A stretch of 64,000 nt of DNA from Streptococcaceae bacterium AF77-01CM03A (GCA_027665725.1 JAQDDS010000001.1:186001-250000), one strand, 5' to 3'; counted from the stretch's first letter, positions 17,855-34,405 are shown. Program-made: numbers and translations. The notes: generated by a model not told the origin, from the sequence alone.

Positions 17855-19174
17855 ATGGAAAAACGCAGTAATAGAAATCAAAAAGGTCCAATCTTACAGG
17901 TGGCTAGAGAGTCTATCCATTTTTTCAAAAACTATCGACAATGGAGCAATAAAACCTTTATTGTGGTTTTGTTGATTGTTGTTGCGATTTCGATGGCTTT
18001 GACTTTATTAGCTCAAGGAATAAAGGGAGTTCCATTGTGGAATAGGAATGCACCTGCAGTGAATCAGAATTCAGAATCTAAAGGTAAGAATTCCGTAACG
18101 GAAGAAGAAACAAGTGTGCGCATCATGGCAAATGGTGACCTCCTCTATCATATTCCGATTTATCGAACTGCCCTAAAGGAAGATGGGACTTATGATTTTC
18201 ATGAAAACTTTGAGTATGTAAAACCTTGGCTCAAACAAGCAGACCTAGTCATCGGTGACTTTGAAGGCACTGTAAACAAAGACCACTACTTGGGAGGCTA
18301 TCCTTTGTTTAATGCACCGGGAGAAGTCATGGACGCTATAAAGGATGCTGGTTATCAGGTCTTAGACTTAGCTCACAACCATATCTTAGATTCTCAGATT
18401 GAGGGTGTTTTTTCGACTGCAGATGCTATCGAAAAAGCTGGAATGACACCAATTGGTGTTTATACCCATGAACCACGAGATAAGGCGCCTATCGTTATCA
18501 AGGAAGTAAACGGGATTAAAGTTGCTCTTCTAGCTTATTCTTATGGCTTTAACGGTATTGAAGAATACATTTCAAAAGAAGACTATGACAATCATCTTTC
18601 TGACCTAAACGAAGAAAAAATGAAGGCAGAAATTGAAAGAGCTGAAAAAGAAGCAGATATAACGGTTGTTATGCCTCAGATGGGAATTGAGTATCAATTG
18701 GAACCAACTGAAGAGCAAAAGCAACTCTATCATAAAATGATTGATTGGGGAGCTGATATTATCTTCGGTGGACATCCTCACGTTGTTGAACCAGCTGAGA
18801 CAGTTGAAAAAGACGGGGATAAGAAACTCATTATCTACTCTATGGGGAATTTCCTATCGAATCAGCGTATTGAAACCATGCAGGATGAGGAAAATGCAAA
18901 ATGGACAGAACGTGGTGTTCTAATGGACGTGACCATTAAGAAAAAATCTGGTAAGACTACAATTGAGACAGCACAAGCTCATCCTAGCTGGGTTAATAGG
19001 ACACCAAAAGGAACGTATTCTCCAGAAGGCTATCCACTTTATCTATATCAGACCTATATCTTAGATGATTTTATCGAGGGTGGGAAATATCGTAGCCAGT
19101 TAGATGAGGCAACCAAGGAACGGGTAGACACAGCTTATACAGAAATGAATGAGCATGTAGGTTTGAAATGGTAG
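17855..19174 (+). CDS. CapA family membrane-anchored phosphoesterase-like protein
   Basis: 439-aa protein with one N-terminal TM helix (about residues 35-55) and an extracytoplasmic CapA/PgsA metallophosphatase-like domain. Motifs are VRIMANGDLLYH near residue 88, GDFEGTVN near 135, DLAHNHILD near 170 and GGHPHVVEP near 300. The family is named for poly-gamma-glutamate capsule synthesis, but no capB or capC is nearby, so a wall-related hydrolase role is more likely. ATG at 17855 is chosen for AAGGAG at 8-nt spacing; an in-frame TTG lies nine codons upstream. It overlaps the reading frame of the next region but not its chosen start. Confidence 0.83.
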   Translation: MEKRSNRNQKGPILQVARESIHFFKNYRQWSNKTFIVVLLIVVAISMALTLLAQGIKGVPLWNRNAPAVNQNSESKGKNSVTEEETSVRIMANGDLLYHIPIYRTALKEDGTYDFHENFEYVKPWLKQADLVIGDFEGTVNKDHYLGGYPLFNAPGEVMDAIKDAGYQVLDLAHNHILDSQIEGVFSTADAIEKAGMTPIGVYTHEPRDKAPIVIKEVNGIKVALLAYSYGFNGIEEYISKEDYDNHLSDLNEEKMKAEIERAEKEADITVVMPQMGIEYQLEPTEEQKQLYHKMIDWGADIIFGGHPHVVEPAETVEKDGDKKLIIYSMGNFLSNQRIETMQDEENAKWTERGVLMDVTIKKKSGKTTIETAQAHPSWVNRTPKGTYSPEGYPLYLYQTYILDDFIEGGKYRSQLDEATKERVDTAYTEMNEHVGLKW

Positions 19175-19194
19175 TGACTAAGAAGAGGAGTAAG

Positions 19195-20022
19195 ATGGAT
19201 ATTAAAGTCATTGCGACGGATATGGATGGAACTTTGTTGGATCCAAAAGGACAACTGGATCTACCACGGCTTGAAAAAATCTTGGATAAGCTGGATCAAC
19301 GTGGCATTCGCTTTGTTATTGCAACTGGAAATGAAGTTCATCGCATGCGACAATTACTGAAGCACTTAGCTGATAGAGCCGTTTTAGTGGTTGCTAATGG
19401 TGCTCGTATATTTGAAAATGATGAATTACTACAAGCACAAACTTGGGATGATGCCATGGTTGATAGGGCTTTGGAACATTTTAAAGGTAGAGAATGCCAG
19501 GATCAGTTTGTCGTAAATGCGATGAATGGTGGTTTTGTAAAGAAAGGTACAGTTTTTAAAGAACTAGATAAATTTATGACTCCAGAGATGATTGAAAAGC
19601 TCTATCAACGAATGAACTTTGTTGATGAATTTGACACTAGTCTCTTCGGTGGTGTTCTAAAGATGAGTATGGTTGTTGGTGAAGAGCGATCTGATGCAGT
19701 TTTACAGGAAATAAATGACTTGTTTGATGGGCATGTACGAGCTGTTTCCAGCGGTTATGGCTGTATTGATATCTTACAGGATGGCATTCATAAGGCGTGG
19801 GGCCTAGAAGAATTGCTCAAACGTTGGAACTTGAAACCAGAACAAATCATGGCTTTTGGAGACAGTGAAAATGACATTGAAATGTTAGAGTTGGCAGGAA
19901 TTTCATACGCTATGGAAAATGCAGAAGAGGCTGTTAAGAGAGTTGCTACAAAAGTAGCTCCAGCCAACAGTCAGGCGGGTGTTTACCAAGTTTTAGAAAA
20001 CTGGCTAGAAAGAGGAGAATAA
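19195..20022 (+). CDS. Cof-type HAD-IIB hydrolase
   Basis: Haloacid-dehalogenase phosphatase acting on a small phosphorylated metabolite. Motif I DMDGTLLDP is near residue 8 with the nucleophile Asp, motif II is FVIATGN, and motif IV is FGDSENDIEMLELAG, with a type-IIB cap between. 275 aa. The start follows AGAGGAG; an upstream in-frame ATG at 19168 overlaps capA and is less likely. Substrate unknown. Confidence 0.9.
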   Translation: MDIKVIATDMDGTLLDPKGQLDLPRLEKILDKLDQRGIRFVIATGNEVHRMRQLLKHLADRAVLVVANGARIFENDELLQAQTWDDAMVDRALEHFKGRECQDQFVVNAMNGGFVKKGTVFKELDKFMTPEMIEKLYQRMNFVDEFDTSLFGGVLKMSMVVGEERSDAVLQEINDLFDGHVRAVSSGYGCIDILQDGIHKAWGLEELLKRWNLKPEQIMAFGDSENDIEMLELAGISYAMENAEEAVKRVATKVAPANSQAGVYQVLENWLERGE

Positions 20023-20023
20023 C

Positions 20024-20659
20024 TTGGCAGTACAACTATTAGAAAACTGGCTCTTAAAAGAGCAAGAGAAAATCCAAACCAAGTATCGTGAACTCAATCA
20101 GATTTCTGTAATTGAACCTAATATCATTTTTATCGGTGATTCTATTATTGAGTATTATCCCTTGCAGGAATTGCTAGGGACAACAAAGACCATTGTGAAT
20201 CGAGGCATTCGAGGTTATCAAACTGGCCTTTTACTTGATAACCTTGATGCCCATCTCTATGGTGATGCAGTGGATCAAATTGTACTTTTGATTGGGACCA
20301 ATGACATTGGGAAAGATGTTCCAATGAGTCAAGCACTAGGGAACCTTGAAAGTGTGATTCAAAGTATTTCTCGTGACTATCCGCTGTCACAGATTAAGCT
20401 AGTTTCCATTCTGCCAGTTCATCAAGGGGAAGAATACAAACAGACAGTTTATATTCGTACAAATGAGAAAATCGAGGCCTGGAACCAAGCATATCAAGAG
20501 CTAGCTTCTGCCTACATGCAGGTAGAATATGTGTCTGTTTTTGAAGAGCTACTCGATCAGGAAGGGCAACTCAAATCAGACTATACAACAGATGGGCTTC
20601 ACCTTAGCGTTTCTGGCTATCAGGCTCTATCTGAAACCTTGAAAACTAGACTTTTCTAG
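20024..20659 (+). CDS. SGNH/GDSL-type hydrolase (TTG start)
   Basis: 211-aa esterase/acetylhydrolase-like protein. Block I FIGDSIIEYY near residue 36 carries the nucleophile Ser, block III is IGTNDIGKD, and block V DGLHLS carries the Asp/His pair. Pneumococcal relatives are labelled as platelet-activating-factor acetylhydrolase-like, which is not proof of that activity. No signal peptide, so cytoplasmic. Translation starts at TTG behind AGAGGAGAA, 1 nt after the HAD gene stop; no ATG is suitably placed. Confidence 0.85.
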   Translation: MAVQLLENWLLKEQEKIQTKYRELNQISVIEPNIIFIGDSIIEYYPLQELLGTTKTIVNRGIRGYQTGLLLDNLDAHLYGDAVDQIVLLIGTNDIGKDVPMSQALGNLESVIQSISRDYPLSQIKLVSILPVHQGEEYKQTVYIRTNEKIEAWNQAYQELASAYMQVEYVSVFEELLDQEGQLKSDYTTDGLHLSVSGYQALSETLKTRLF

Positions 20660-20675
20660 ACATCTACTTGCATTT

Positions 20676-20704
20676 TTGCATTTTTACCATAGATAGGGTA
20701 TAAT
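20676..20704 (+). promoter_or_regulatory. ssrA promoter
   Basis: -35 TTGCAT (20676-20681), 17-bp spacer, -10 TATAAT (20699-20704), 16 bp before the mature tmRNA 5' end. Confidence 0.75.
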
Positions 20705-20720
20705 AGTTCTATTGTCTTTT

Positions 20721-21065
20721 GGGGTCGTTACGGATTCGACAGGCATTATGAGGCATATTTTGCGACTCGTGTGGCGACGTAAACGCTCAGTTAAATATAA
20801 CTGCAAAAAATAATACTTCTTACGCTCTAGCTGCCTAAAAACCAGCAGGCGTGACCCGATTCGGATTGCTCGTGTCTGATGACAGGTCTTATTATTAGCG
20901 AGATACGATCAAACTTTGTCTAGCAGTTTGATAAGAGATTAATAGACTCGCAGTTCCTAGGCTTGAGTTATGTGTCTAGGAGCTGTTAAAACAATACATA
21001 ACCTATGGTTGTAGACAAATATGTTGGCAGGTGTTTGGACGTGGGTTCGACTCCCACCGGCTCCA
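20721..21065 (+). ncRNA. ssrA: tmRNA (trans-translation RNA)
   Basis: Full transfer-messenger RNA that rescues stalled ribosomes with SmpB. The 5' end GGGGTCGTTACGGATTCGAC and the 3' end with the T-arm GGTTCGACTCC plus an encoded CCA form the tRNA-like domain. The tag reading frame at 20803-20838 codes AKNNTSYALAA then TAA, the streptococcal tag. Length 345 nt. Own promoter and terminator. Confidence 0.97.
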
Positions 21066-21076
21066 TTATATAAATA

Positions 21077-21104
21077 AAAAAACGCTGAGAAATCAGCGTT
21101 TTTT
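21077..21104 (+). terminator. ssrA terminator
   Basis: Stem AAAACGCTGA / TCAGCGTTTT with a GAAA loop and a T run, 12 nt after the tmRNA CCA end. Confidence 0.9.
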
Positions 21105-21146
21105 ATATTAGAGTTTTAAAAAAGTAATTGCTTTTGTTTTTATCTA

Positions 21147-21234
21147 CGGAAGACATGGGATTCGAACCCACGCACGCTTTAACACGCCTACCGCGTTTCC
21201 AACACGGCCTCTTAAGCCTCTTGAGTAATCTTCC
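21147..21234 (-). tRNA. tRNA-Ser (anticodon GGA)
   Basis: 88-nt serine tRNA on the minus strand. The acceptor stem GGAAGAT pairs with GTCTTCC, the discriminator is G, and the anticodon loop TTGGAAA gives GGA (plus-strand 21198-21200). A long variable arm and the T-loop GGTTCGAATCC are present. CCA is not encoded. It converges with ssrA. Confidence 0.95.
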
Positions 21235-21335
21235 ATTGTTTACTAACCTAGTCTACCATAAAGCCTTCTTTCTTGCAAATTTATTTAAAGTTGAGGATCC
21301 AGTGATAGAAAGTGAAAGAAATTGACAAAAAATGC

Positions 21336-21363
21336 TTGACTTTGATATTTTTTATGATAGAAT
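21336..21363 (+). promoter_or_regulatory. fruRKA promoter
   Basis: -35 TTGACT (21336-21341), 16-bp spacer, -10 TAGAAT (21358-21363). The cre site begins 7 bp after the -10. Confidence 0.65.
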
Positions 21364-21369
21364 GAATAA

Positions 21370-21383
21370 TGTAATCGTTAACA
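21370..21383 (+). promoter_or_regulatory. Catabolite-responsive element (cre) for CcpA
   Basis: TGTAATCGTTAACA matches the consensus TGWAANCGNTNWCA at every position. It lies at about +1 to +14, between the -10 and the RBS of fruR, so CcpA bound here should block initiation or elongation of the fructose operon when preferred sugars are present. Confidence 0.85.
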
Positions 21384-21395
21384 GGAGGTGGGTTC

Positions 21396-22136
21396 GTGCT
21401 AAAAAGCGAGAGAAAAAAGTTGATTTTAGAAGAATTGAGTAAGCATAAAATCGTCTCTCTAGAGAAATTGGTAGGCTTGTTAGATACTTCAGAATCAACA
21501 GTTAGACGTGATTTAGATGAATTGGAGTCCGAAAATAAACTTCGTCGAGTGCATGGAGGAGCAGAGTTGCCTCACTCCTTGCAAGAAGAAGAAACCATTC
21601 AAGAAAAATCTGTCAAAAACCTTCAAGAGAAGAAGTTGATTGCGCAAAAAGCGGCTTCCCTCATCAAAGAAAAAGATGTTATCTTTGTGGATGCAGGAAG
21701 TACGACAGCCTTTCTCATTAAGGAATTGGAGCGAAAAGACATTACAGTGGTAACCAATTCCATTCACCATGCGGTTCAATTAGTGGATAAGCAAATCCCA
21801 ACAGTCATTATCGGTGGTGGAGTTAAAATGACAACAGATGCCAGTATCGGAGGAGTAGCTCTCAATCAGATTAACCAACTGCACTTTGATCGTGCCTTTA
21901 TTGGAATGAATGGTGTAGATGAAGGTTACTTTACAACTCCAGATATGGAGGAGGGCGCCGTCAAGCGTGCTATCTTAGAAAATGCTAAACAGACATATGT
22001 TCTAGCAGATTCATCCAAGATTGGTCAGTCTTGTTTTGCTAAGGTAGCTCCTATAAAACGTGCTATTGTCATTACAAGCAAGGGTCACGAGCTCTTGCCA
22101 GCTATCAAAGAGAAAACGGAGGTAATAGAAGTATGA
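21396..22136 (+). CDS. fruR: DeoR-family regulator of the fructose operon (FruR)
   Basis: 246-aa repressor. The N-terminal winged HTH (VSLEKLVGLLDTSESTVRRDL, about residues 19-39) is typical of DeoR proteins, followed by a sugar-phosphate sensor domain with VDAGSTTAFL and VVTNSIHH. It starts with GTG behind AGGAGGTG; no closer ATG exists. It overlaps the kinase gene by 4 nt. It probably senses fructose 1-phosphate or a related ester and controls its own operon; the effector is inference. Confidence 0.92.
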   Translation: MLKSERKKLILEELSKHKIVSLEKLVGLLDTSESTVRRDLDELESENKLRRVHGGAELPHSLQEEETIQEKSVKNLQEKKLIAQKAASLIKEKDVIFVDAGSTTAFLIKELERKDITVVTNSIHHAVQLVDKQIPTVIIGGGVKMTTDASIGGVALNQINQLHFDRAFIGMNGVDEGYFTTPDMEEGAVKRAILENAKQTYVLADSSKIGQSCFAKVAPIKRAIVITSKGHELLPAIKEKTEVIEV

Positions 22137-23044
22137 TTTATACAGTCACACTCAATCCATCTATAGACTACATTGTCCGTTTGGACAAAGTGGAAGTTGG
22201 TAGTGTCAATCGTATGGACAGTGATGATAAGTTTGCTGGTGGTAAAGGAATCAATGTTAGCCGTGTCTTGAAACGCTTGGATATTCCAAATACAGCGACA
22301 GGCTTCATCGGTGGCTTTACAGGTAAATTTATCACAGATACTTTAGCTGAAGAACAAATTGAAACGCAATTTGTCCAAGTAGCAGAAGATACGCGTATCA
22401 ATGTCAAAATCAAAGCAGACCAAGAAACAGAAATCAATGGGACAGGTCCTAATGTTGAGCCCGAACAACTTGAAGAGTTAAAAGCCATTCTTTCAAGTCT
22501 GACAGCAGAAGATACAGTAGTATTTGCTGGATCAAGTGCTAAAAACTTAGGTAATGTTGTTTACAAAGAATTAATTGCTTTGACGCGTCAGACAGGCGCT
22601 CAAGTAGTCTGTGACTTTGAAGGTCAAACCTTGATTGATAGTTTGGATTATCAACCACTTTTGGTCAAACCAAATAATCATGAACTGGGAGCTATCTTTG
22701 GAGTCAAACTTGAAAGCCTTGATGAAATCGAGAAATACGCTCGAGAATTGCTGGCTAAAGGTGCTCAAAACGTTATTATCTCTATGGCTGGAGATGGAGC
22801 TCTTCTGGTAACATCAGATGGAGCATACTTTGCTAAACCGATTAAGGGAACCGTTAAAAACTCAGTGGGTGCTGGTGACTCGATGGTTGCTGGATTTACG
22901 GGTGAGTTTGTAAAATCAAAAGACGCAGTAGAAGCCTTCAAGTGGGGAGTGGCATGTGGAACAGCGACCACCTTCTCAGATGATTTAGCAACTGCAGCAT
23001 TTATTAAAGAAACTTATGAAAAAGTTGAGGTAGAAAAAAGATGA
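22133..23044 (+). CDS. fruK: 1-phosphofructokinase
   Basis: PfkB-family kinase converting fructose 1-phosphate to fructose 1,6-bisphosphate. The N-terminal motif TLNPSIDYIVRL is that of FruK/LacC kinases, GGKGINVSRVL is PfkB signature 1, and the catalytic GAGDSMVAGF near residue 248 is signature 2. 303 aa. Overlaps fruR (ATGA) and fruA by 4 nt each, a strictly coupled operon. Confidence 0.95.
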   Translation: MIYTVTLNPSIDYIVRLDKVEVGSVNRMDSDDKFAGGKGINVSRVLKRLDIPNTATGFIGGFTGKFITDTLAEEQIETQFVQVAEDTRINVKIKADQETEINGTGPNVEPEQLEELKAILSSLTAEDTVVFAGSSAKNLGNVVYKELIALTRQTGAQVVCDFEGQTLIDSLDYQPLLVKPNNHELGAIFGVKLESLDEIEKYARELLAKGAQNVIISMAGDGALLVTSDGAYFAKPIKGTVKNSVGAGDSMVAGFTGEFVKSKDAVEAFKWGVACGTATTFSDDLATAAFIKETYEKVEVEKR

Positions 23045-24996
23045 AAATTCAAGATTTATTGAGAAAAGATGTCATGTTGCTTGATTTGCAAGCAACTGAA
23101 AAAACAGCAGCTATCGAAGAAATGATTCATAGCTTGGTTGAACACGGATACGTGACAGATTTTGAAACCTTTAAAGAAGGAATCTTAGCGCGTGAAGCTT
23201 TGACTTCTACAGGCTTGGGCGACGGTATCGCTATGCCACACAGCAAAAATGCTGCTGTTAAGGAAGCGACTGTTCTCTTTGCTAAGTCGAACAAGGGTGT
23301 TGATTACGAAAGTTTAGACGGACAAGCAACTGACCTCTTCTTTATGATTGCTGCTCCAGAAGGTGCCAATGATACTCACTTGGCTGCCTTGGCAGAATTG
23401 TCACAATATTTGATGAAAGACGGATTTGCTGATAAACTTCGTCAAGTAACATCAGCTGATCAAGTCATTGAACTCTTTGACCAAGCTTCAGAAAAAGCTC
23501 AAGAACCAGTTCAAGCTCCTGTAAATGAATCTGGTGACTTTATCGTAGCAGTTACAGCTTGTACAACAGGAATTGCCCACACATACATGGCCCAAGAAGC
23601 TCTTCAAAAAGTGGCTGCGGAAATGGGTGTTGGTATCAAGGTTGAAACCAACGGTGCAAGTGGTGTAGGCAACAAATTAACAGCAGAAGATATCCGCAAT
23701 GCCAAAGCTGTTATCATTGCTGCAGATAAAGCAGTTGAGATGGATCGTTTCGATGGTAAACCATTGGTCAACCGTCCAGTTGCAGATGGTATTCGTAAGA
23801 CAGAAGAGTTGATAAACTTGGCTCTTTCTGGTAATGCTGAAGTATATCGTGCTGCTAATGGAGCGCAAGCTTCAACAGCATCTAATGAAAAACAAAGTCT
23901 AGGTGGTGCATTCTACAAACACTTGATGAGTGGTGTATCACAAATGTTACCATTCGTTATTGGTGGTGGTATCATGATTGCCCTTGCCTTCTTGATTGAT
24001 GGTGCTTTGGGTGTGCCTAATGAGAGCCTTGGAAATCTTGGTTCTTACCATGAACTAGCTTCTATGTTCATGAAAATCGGTGGTTCTGCCTTTGGTTTGA
24101 TGTTGCCAGTATTTGCAGGATATGTTGCTTACTCAATCGCTGAAAAACCAGGTTTGGTAGCTGGTTTCGTAGCTGGTGCTATCGCTAAAGAAGGTTATGC
24201 CTTTGGTAAAATCCCTTACGCTCAGGGTGGTGAAGCAACTTCAGCTCTTGCAGGAGTATCATCAGGTTTCCTTGGAGCCCTTGTTGGTGGATTTATCGCT
24301 GGTGCCTTGGTGCTTTTGGTTAAGAAATACGTGAAGGTTCCTCGCTCACTTGAAGGTGCCAAATCAATCCTTCTCTTGCCACTCTTTGGAACAATCTTGA
24401 CAGGCTTTGTCATGCTAGCTGTTAATATCCCAATGGCCGCAATCAATACTGGTATGAACAACTTCCTTGGTGGTCTTGAAGGTGGATCAGCTGTCCTTCT
24501 TGGAGTCGTTCTTGGAGGAATGATGGCTGTCGATATGGGTGGTCCTGTCAATAAAGCAGCCTACGTCTTTGGTACTGGTACTCTTGCAGCAACAGTTGCA
24601 ACAGGTGGTTCAGTAGCCATGGCAGCAGTTATGGCTGGAGGAATGGTTCCACCGCTTGCAATTTTTGTGGCAACACTTCTCTTCAAGAATAAATTTACCA
24701 AAGAAGAACGTAACTCTGGTTTGACGAACATCGTTATGGGCTTGTCATTCATCACTGAAGGTGCAATTCCATTTGGTGCAGCAGACCCAGCTCGTGCAAT
24801 CCCAAGCTTCATCCTTGGTTCAGCAGTAGCAGGTGGACTCGTTGGTCTTGCAAATATCAAACTCATGGCTCCTCACGGAGGAATCTTCGTTATCGCCCTT
24901 ACTTCAAATGCTCTTCTTTACCTTGTCTTTGTCTTGGTAGGAGCAATTGTCAGTGGTGTAGTTTACGGTTACCTTCGTAAACCATTAGAAAAATAA
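23041..24996 (+). CDS. fruA: PTS fructose transporter subunit IIABC
   Basis: Imports fructose and phosphorylates it at C1. Domain order is EIIA (about residues 1-150, phospho-His67 in AMPHSK), EIIB (about 168-270, phospho-Cys174 in TACTTGIAHTYM) and EIIC (about 295-650, ten or so hydrophobic segments, with GAIPFGAADP near 577). 651 aa, normal for the fused streptococcal protein. Last gene of fruRKA; a terminator follows. Confidence 0.96.
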   Translation: MKIQDLLRKDVMLLDLQATEKTAAIEEMIHSLVEHGYVTDFETFKEGILAREALTSTGLGDGIAMPHSKNAAVKEATVLFAKSNKGVDYESLDGQATDLFFMIAAPEGANDTHLAALAELSQYLMKDGFADKLRQVTSADQVIELFDQASEKAQEPVQAPVNESGDFIVAVTACTTGIAHTYMAQEALQKVAAEMGVGIKVETNGASGVGNKLTAEDIRNAKAVIIAADKAVEMDRFDGKPLVNRPVADGIRKTEELINLALSGNAEVYRAANGAQASTASNEKQSLGGAFYKHLMSGVSQMLPFVIGGGIMIALAFLIDGALGVPNESLGNLGSYHELASMFMKIGGSAFGLMLPVFAGYVAYSIAEKPGLVAGFVAGAIAKEGYAFGKIPYAQGGEATSALAGVSSGFLGALVGGFIAGALVLLVKKYVKVPRSLEGAKSILLLPLFGTILTGFVMLAVNIPMAAINTGMNNFLGGLEGGSAVLLGVVLGGMMAVDMGGPVNKAAYVFGTGTLAATVATGGSVAMAAVMAGGMVPPLAIFVATLLFKNKFTKEERNSGLTNIVMGLSFITEGAIPFGAADPARAIPSFILGSAVAGGLVGLANIKLMAPHGGIFVIALTSNALLYLVFVLVGAIVSGVVYGYLRKPLEK

Positions 24997-25012
24997 TCAC
25001 AAACACATTCAA

Positions 25013-25047
25013 ATGACTGTGCACGAAAGTGGGCAGTCATTTTTTTA
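25013..25047 (+). terminator. Terminator of the fru operon
   Basis: 12-bp stem with one mismatch, GAAA tetraloop, then seven Ts. Confidence 0.9.
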
Positions 25048-25086
25048 ACCTCTCGAAAAGTTTCTGAAATATGATATAATAGAAGC

Positions 25087-27414
25087 ATGGCAAACAAGAA
25101 TACAACTAAAACAAGACGCAGACCGTCTAAAGCAGAATTGGAAAGAAAACAAGCGATTCAACGAATGTTGATTTCCTTAGCTTTGGCTATCTGTTTAATT
25201 TTTGCTGCTCTTAAATGGGGAGCTGTAGGAATCACTGTTTATAACCTGATTCGCTTACTCGTAGGGAGTTTAGCATATTTAGCTATTTTCTCTCTCTTGA
25301 TTTATCTATTCTTCTTTAAATGGATTCATAAACAAGAAGGCTTGCTAGCAGGTTTCTTCTTTATTTTTGCAGGCTTACTCCTCATCTTTCAAGCTTATCT
25401 TGTCTGGAAGCTTAGCATGGCAAATGCTATTTTTCAAGGAACAATTGGTCAAATCTTTAAAGATTTAACCAGTTTTCAAGTGACCAGCTTTGCAGGGGGA
25501 GGCTTGTTAGGGGTAGGTCTCTACATTCCGGTAGCCTTTTTGTTCTCAAACATCGGTACCTATTTCATCGGGGCAATCTTAATCCTAATTGGAGCTCTTT
25601 TAATGAGTCCATGGTCTATCTATGATATTGCTGATTTTCTTTCAGCTCGATTTGCTATCTGGATGGAACGCCGTGAACAGAAAAAACAAGAGCGCTTTAT
25701 TAAGCGTGAAGAAGAAAAAGCACGAAGAGAAGCAGAAGAACAAGCAAGACTTGAGAAAGAAAGAGAAGAGCAGGCTTTACTTGACATGCAGCCTGTAGAT
25801 ATGGAAACTGGAGAAATATTATCAGAAGAGCCACTGCACGATTTTCCTCCACTTCCAGAGGAAGAATGGGTAGAGCCTGAGATTATTCTCCCTCAAGCTG
25901 ATTTTGATTACCCTGAAGATGATGACTATCCAGTGGAAGAAGTTTTCTCTGAAGATGATGAAGAGGTTGAAGTCGATTTTTCTGCTAAAAAAGCCTTGGA
26001 GTATAAGCTTCCAAGCTTGCAACTCTTTGCACCAGATAAACCAAAAGATCAATCTAAAGAAAAGAAAATCGTACGAGAAAATATCAAGATTTTGGAAGAA
26101 ACCTTCGCAAGTTTTGGTATTAAAGTAACGGTCGAAAGAGCAGAAATTGGACCATCTGTTACCAAGTACGAAGTAAAACCTGCTGTAGGTGTTCGTGTCA
26201 ACCGTATTTCAAACCTAGCAGATGACTTGGCTCTGGCTTTGGCTGCCAAGGATGTCCGTATTGAGGCTCCAATTCCAGGGAAATCTTTGGTAGGTATCGA
26301 AGTTCCTAACTCGGAAATTGCAACTGTATCCTTCCGTGAGCTTTGGGAACAATCTCAAACAAAACCAGAAAATCTTTTAGAAATTCCTCTTGGGAAAGCA
26401 GTCAATGGTACGGCTCGTAGTTTTGATTTGGCTAAAATGCCTCACTTACTTGTAGCTGGTTCTACTGGTTCAGGTAAATCCGTTGCAATTAATGGAATTA
26501 TCGCAAGTATTTTGATGAAGGCCCGCCCTGACCAGGTTAAGTTTATGATGGTGGACCCTAAGATGGTTGAGCTTTCAGTCTACAACGATATCCCTCATCT
26601 CTTGATTCCAGTTGTGACCAACCCTCGTAAGGCCAGCAAAGCCCTTCAAAAAGTCGTTGATGAAATGGAAAACCGCTATGAGCTCTTCGCCAAAGTTGGT
26701 GTCCGTAATATCGCTGGTTTCAATGCTAAGGTTGAGGAATTTAATGCTCAGTCCGAATACAAACAAGTGCCTCTACCTTTAATCGTTGTGATTGTGGATG
26801 AGTTGGCTGACCTCATGATGGTTGCTAGCAAGGAAGTAGAAGACGCCATTATCCGACTTGGACAGAAGGCGCGTGCGGCTGGTATTCACATGATTCTTGC
26901 AACCCAGCGTCCTTCAGTGGATGTTATCTCTGGTTTGATTAAGGCCAATGTACCATCGCGCGTAGCATTCGCTGTTTCTTCAGGGACAGATTCACGTACG
27001 ATTTTGGATGAAAATGGTGCTGAGAAATTACTCGGTCGAGGAGATATGCTCTTTAAGCCAATTGATGAAAACCATCCAGTTCGTCTCCAAGGTTCCTTTA
27101 TTTCAGATGATGATGTCGAGCGTATTGTAAACTTTATCAAGGCCCAAGCAGATTCTGACTATGATGAAAGCTTTGACCCTGGAGAAGTGTCCGAGACTGA
27201 AGGCGACTTTGGTTCTAGCGATGATGCTGGAGATCCACTCTTTGAAGAAGCGAAAGCTCTTGTCATCGAGACACAAAAAGCAAGTGCATCCATGATCCAA
27301 CGCCGTCTTTCAGTTGGATTTAACCGAGCCACTCGATTGATGGAAGAATTAGAGATGGCTGGAGTTATTGGTCCTGCTGAAGGGACAAAACCTCGAAAAG
27401 TCTTACAACAATAA
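25087..27414 (+). CDS. ftsK: DNA translocase FtsK/SpoIIIE
   Basis: Septal ATP-driven DNA pump that clears chromosome DNA from the division site. The N-terminal domain has four TM helices (about residues 25-185). A long acidic/charged linker follows (about 190-320), then the motor with Walker [14 protein letters not shown] near residue 457 and Walker [12 protein letters not shown] near 563. The C-terminal gamma winged helix (about 705-770) is preceded by an acidic [10 protein letters not shown] stretch. 775 aa. The promoter is probably TATAAT at 25075-25080; the start is at 25087, so the leader is very short. Confidence 0.95.
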   Translation: MANKNTTKTRRRPSKAELERKQAIQRMLISLALAICLIFAALKWGAVGITVYNLIRLLVGSLAYLAIFSLLIYLFFFKWIHKQEGLLAGFFFIFAGLLLIFQAYLVWKLSMANAIFQGTIGQIFKDLTSFQVTSFAGGGLLGVGLYIPVAFLFSNIGTYFIGAILILIGALLMSPWSIYDIADFLSARFAIWMERREQKKQERFIKREEEKARREAEEQARLEKEREEQALLDMQPVDMETGEILSEEPLHDFPPLPEEEWVEPEIILPQADFDYPEDDDYPVEEVFSEDDEEVEVDFSAKKALEYKLPSLQLFAPDKPKDQSKEKKIVRENIKILEETFASFGIKVTVERAEIGPSVTKYEVKPAVGVRVNRISNLADDLALALAAKDVRIEAPIPGKSLVGIEVPNSEIATVSFRELWEQSQTKPENLLEIPLGKAVNGTARSFDLAKMPHLLVAGSTGSGKSVAINGIIASILMKARPDQVKFMMVDPKMVELSVYNDIPHLLIPVVTNPRKASKALQKVVDEMENRYELFAKVGVRNIAGFNAKVEEFNAQSEYKQVPLPLIVVIVDELADLMMVASKEVEDAIIRLGQKARAAGIHMILATQRPSVDVISGLIKANVPSRVAFAVSSGTDSRTILDENGAEKLLGRGDMLFKPIDENHPVRLQGSFISDDDVERIVNFIKAQADSDYDESFDPGEVSETEGDFGSSDDAGDPLFEEAKALVIETQKASASMIQRRLSVGFNRATRLMEELEMAGVIGPAEGTKPRKVLQQ

Positions 27415-27440
27415 ATTGTTTGAAAAAAGAATAAAAATTC

Positions 27441-27504
27441 AAGAAATTACCTTTCGAAAATCGGGAAAATCTACTCTAATTTTTCGAAGGTGATTTCTTT
27501 TTTT
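27441..27504 (+). terminator. Terminator after ftsK
   Basis: Long stem of about 19 bp with one bulge (AAGAAATTACCTTTCGAAAA pairs with 27481-27500) around a 20-nt loop, then a T run. Confidence 0.8.
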
Positions 27505-27597
27505 ATGCCTATGATTATAGGTATTCTTGTAGTAAAAAGACTTTCAGTTTGGTTCGGGTTTTAGATTTTACTTTTACTAATTTTAACTAATAAAGTA

Positions 27598-27626
27598 TTG
27601 ATTTTTAAACTAGTTTTTGATATATT
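27598..27626 (+). promoter_or_regulatory. Promoter for the protease-GH101 gene
   Basis: -35 TTGATT (27598-27603), 17-bp spacer, -10 TATATT (27621-27626). Leader of about 110 nt containing the cre-like site. No other feature is seen between the ftsK terminator and this promoter. Confidence 0.55.
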
Positions 27627-27702
27627 AAAATGGTATAAGAAATATTTATATGTTTAAAAAATAAGCGAAAAAAATGAAGGGGGTTATTTTTTTAAGACGA
27701 AA

Positions 27703-27716
27703 TGCAAACGCTTACT
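27703..27716 (+). promoter_or_regulatory. cre-like site upstream of the protease-GH101 gene
   Basis: TGCAAACGCTTACT has two mismatches to TGWAANCGNTNWCA with an intact AACGCTTA core. It lies about 27 nt before the start codon, downstream of the predicted promoter, so CcpA could act as a roadblock. Confidence 0.6.
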
Positions 27717-27736
27717 TTTTAAGCAGGAAGGAATAA

Positions 27737-34405
<6,669 letters not shown>

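Noticed and set aside
21128..21325. 65-codon plus-strand ORF
   Set aside because: It runs across the complement of tRNA-Ser(GGA); the protein is the tRNA read in frame.
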